A stretch of 8,900 nt of DNA from Pseudomonadota bacterium. Lineage in GTDB: Bacteria; Pseudomonadota; Alphaproteobacteria; Rhizobiales; Xanthobacteraceae. Made by a program: the position numbers and the translations under genes. Shown in pieces: positions 7,599 through 8,900 of this stretch. Every line of letters begins with the position of its first letter. Within the stretch, counting starts at the first letter, position 1. The stretch is taken from assembly GCA_023390695.1 (NCBI GenBank), contig JAEWCJ010000388.1:1-8900 (forward strand), read 5' to 3'. The notes below the pieces were generated by a model that was given only the letters and a program-made list of their open reading frames with translations, did not search any database and was not told the DNA's origin.

Positions 7599-7622
7599 TC
7601 TGGACTTGCGCAAAATCTCTCA

Positions 7623-7719
7623 CCGTCACCCTGAGGTGCGAGCGACGAAGTCGCAAGCCTCGAAGGGTGGCGGCCGATCATCCTTCGAGGCCCGCTGCGC
7701 GGGCACCTCAGGATGACGG
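7623..7719. repeat. multi-armed palindromic intergenic repeat
   Basis: The outer arms CCGTCACCCTGAGGTGC (7623-7639) and GCACCTCAGGATGACGG (7703-7719) are complementary at 16 of 17 positions. Inside are a hairpin GCGAC-gaa-GTCGC (7642-7654), a second stem GCCTCGAAGGGTG (7657-7669) with CATCCTTCGAGGC (7679-7691) complementary at 12 of 13, and a hairpin CCGC/GCGG (7692-7702). Together they can fold into a cloverleaf-like three-arm structure. It has no coding potential and fills most of the 143-base gap between the cyclase and HisD-like genes. Similar palindromes around CCTGAGG and CCTTCGAGGC are, as I recall, dispersed in Bradyrhizobium-like genomes. It could act as mRNA processing or attenuation structure, or as a small non-autonomous mobile element. 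Confidence 0.8.
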
Positions 7720-7741
7720 CGAAAGGCAGGAGGAAATTGTC

Positions 7742-8900
7742 ATGCCCCGCTATCTGAAACGCGGACTGTCCGCCGATGCCGTCGAAGCGGCGGACGCAAA
7801 GGTGCGCGGTACCGTCGAGGACATTCTCGGCGATGTGAAAGCGCGCGGCGACGCCGCAATCCGCGATCTGTCGAAGACATTCGACAACTGGGAGCCAGGG
7901 AATTTCCGCCTCTCCCCGCAGGAGATCGAGCACGCCATCGCGCAAGTCGCAAAGCGCGATCTCGAGGACATCAAGTTCGCGCAGGCGCAGGTTCGCAACT
8001 TCGCGCAAAAGCAGCGCGAGACCATGCAGGACCTGGAGGTCGAGACCCTGCCCGGCGTCATCCTCGGCCACAAACATGTCCCGGTGAACTCCATCGGCTG
8101 CTACGTGCCGGGCGGGCGTTATCCGATGGTGGCCTCGGCGCATATGTCGATCGTCACCGCAAAAGTTGCCGGAGTGAAGCGCATCATCGCCTGTGCTCCG
8201 CCCTACAGGGGCGGTCCGCATCCGGCGATCGTCGCGGCCATGCATTTCGGCGGCGCCGACGAAATCTATGTGCTCGGCGGCGTGCAGGCGGTGGCGGCGA
8301 TGGCGCTCGGCACCGACAGCATCGCTCCGGTGGACATGATCGTCGGCCCCGGCAACGCCTATGTCGCCGAGGCCAAACGGCAGCTCTTCGGGCGCATCGG
8401 CATCGATCTCCTCGCGGGCCCGACCGAAACGCTGATCATCGCCGATGACAGCGTGGACGCCGAAATATGCGCGACCGATCTGCTGGGACAGGCCGAGCAT
8501 GGTCCGACCTCGCCTGCGGTGCTGATCACCAATTCCGAGAAACTCGCGAAAGACACGATCGCGGAAGTGGAGCGTTTGCTCTCCATCCTGCCAACCGCCG
8601 ATGCGGCGGGACAGGCGTGGAAAGACTATGGCGAGGTGATCGTTTGCGACAGCCTGGACGAGATGGTGTCGGAAGCCGACCGTGTGGCTTCCGAGCATGT
8701 GCAGGTGATGACGCGCGACCCCGATTATTTCCTCCACAACATGACGAATTATGGCGCGCTGTTCCTCGGGCCGCGAACCAATGTCGCCTACGGAGACAAG
8801 GTGATCGGCACCAATCACACGCTCCCGACAAAGAAAAACGCGCGTTTCACCGGCGGCCTGTGGGTCGGGAAGTTCCTCAAGACCTGCACCTATCAGAAGG
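7742..8900 (+). CDS. HisD-family dehydrogenase, HpsN-like (partial, runs off the window)
   Basis: The first 386 codons of a zinc- and NAD-dependent dehydrogenase related to histidinol dehydrogenase, probably missing about 45 C-terminal residues. Family motifs are [10 protein letters not shown] (119-128), [16 protein letters not shown] (197-212) and [13 protein letters not shown]. By comparison with E. coli HisD, the zinc ligands Gln250 and His253 (GQAEHGP) and Asp352 (GDK), and the catalytic pair Glu318-His319 (SEHVQV), are conserved; the last zinc histidine would lie beyond the window. The ending [23 protein letters not shown] resembles the sulfopropanediol dehydrogenase (HpsN) branch rather than biosynthetic HisD, and no other his gene is nearby. 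A catabolic four-electron oxidation of an alcohol to an acid is the likely role; substrate unproven. AGGAGGA (7728-7734) lies seven bases before ATG, a strong ribosome site. Confidence 0.9.
   Translation, partial: MPRYLKRGLSADAVEAADAKVRGTVEDILGDVKARGDAAIRDLSKTFDNWEPGNFRLSPQEIEHAIAQVAKRDLEDIKFAQAQVRNFAQKQRETMQDLEVETLPGVILGHKHVPVNSIGCYVPGGRYPMVASAHMSIVTAKVAGVKRIIACAPPYRGGPHPAIVAAMHFGGADEIYVLGGVQAVAAMALGTDSIAPVDMIVGPGNAYVAEAKRQLFGRIGIDLLAGPTETLIIADDSVDAEICATDLLGQAEHGPTSPAVLITNSEKLAKDTIAEVERLLSILPTADAAGQAWKDYGEVIVCDSLDEMVSEADRVASEHVQVMTRDPDYFLHNMTNYGALFLGPRTNVAYGDKVIGTNHTLPTKKNARFTGGLWVGKFLKTCTYQK

Noticed and set aside
6534..7613. Reverse-strand open frame (359 codons) opposite the cyclase gene
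   Set aside because: The forward frame matches the cyclase family end to end; the reverse product resembles no family I recognise.
7623..7719. Cloverleaf-like folding taken as a tRNA
   Set aside because: It lacks the conserved T-loop and D-loop bases, an acceptor CCA context and tRNA arm lengths; the symmetry is that of an intergenic palindrome.
7517..8818. Long reverse-strand open frame (433 codons)
   Set aside because: It is a complement shadow of the HisD-like gene in GC-rich DNA. The forward frame has clear catalytic motifs and this one has none.

Overview
This 8.9-kb window is high-GC, densely packed DNA with every supportable gene on the + strand. Protein sequence character, GTG starts, ATGA/GTGA overlaps and an intergenic palindrome of a type common in Bradyrhizobium/Rhodopseudomonas-like genomes suggest a member of the Hyphomicrobiales (Alphaproteobacteria). 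That placement is inferred from memory of families, not from a search.

Layout. (1) 24-929: D-2-hydroxyacid dehydrogenase, possibly coupled to an upstream gene that ends at 27. (2) 1010-2017: a ROK-family (sugar-kinase fold) protein whose domain order is circularly permuted. It is cut by an in-frame amber codon 22 codons before its apparent natural end at 2086. (3) 2163-2708: VOC (glyoxalase-fold) metalloenzyme, with a near-perfect dyad over its ribosome binding site. (4) 2779-6502: three overlapping genes for a molybdenum hydroxylase of the CO-dehydrogenase/xanthine-dehydrogenase type, in the order FAD subunit, 2Fe-2S subunit, molybdopterin subunit. (5) 6645-7598: cyclase-family (kynurenine-formamidase-like) metal hydrolase, preceded by a GntR/FadR-type dyad. 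(6) 7623-7719: a multi-armed palindromic intergenic repeat. (7) 7742-8900+: a HisD-family dehydrogenase of the HpsN-like kind, running off the window.

The cluster reads as catabolic. The molybdenum hydroxylase could hydroxylate a (hetero)cyclic or aldehyde substrate, and the cyclase-type hydrolase could open a ring or cleave an amide or lactone. The HisD-like enzyme could oxidise an alcohol to an acid in two NAD-dependent steps. The 2-hydroxyacid dehydrogenase and VOC enzyme would handle 2-oxo/2-hydroxy acids and a metal-dependent rearrangement or cleavage. The substrate cannot be deduced from the sequence. No transporter, regulator gene or molybdenum-cofactor maturation gene lies inside the window.

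The points most worth a second look are the permuted ROK architecture with its premature stop, the two candidate operators (2139-2160 and 6613-6625), the structured repeat, and the atypical active-site loop of the molybdenum subunit.
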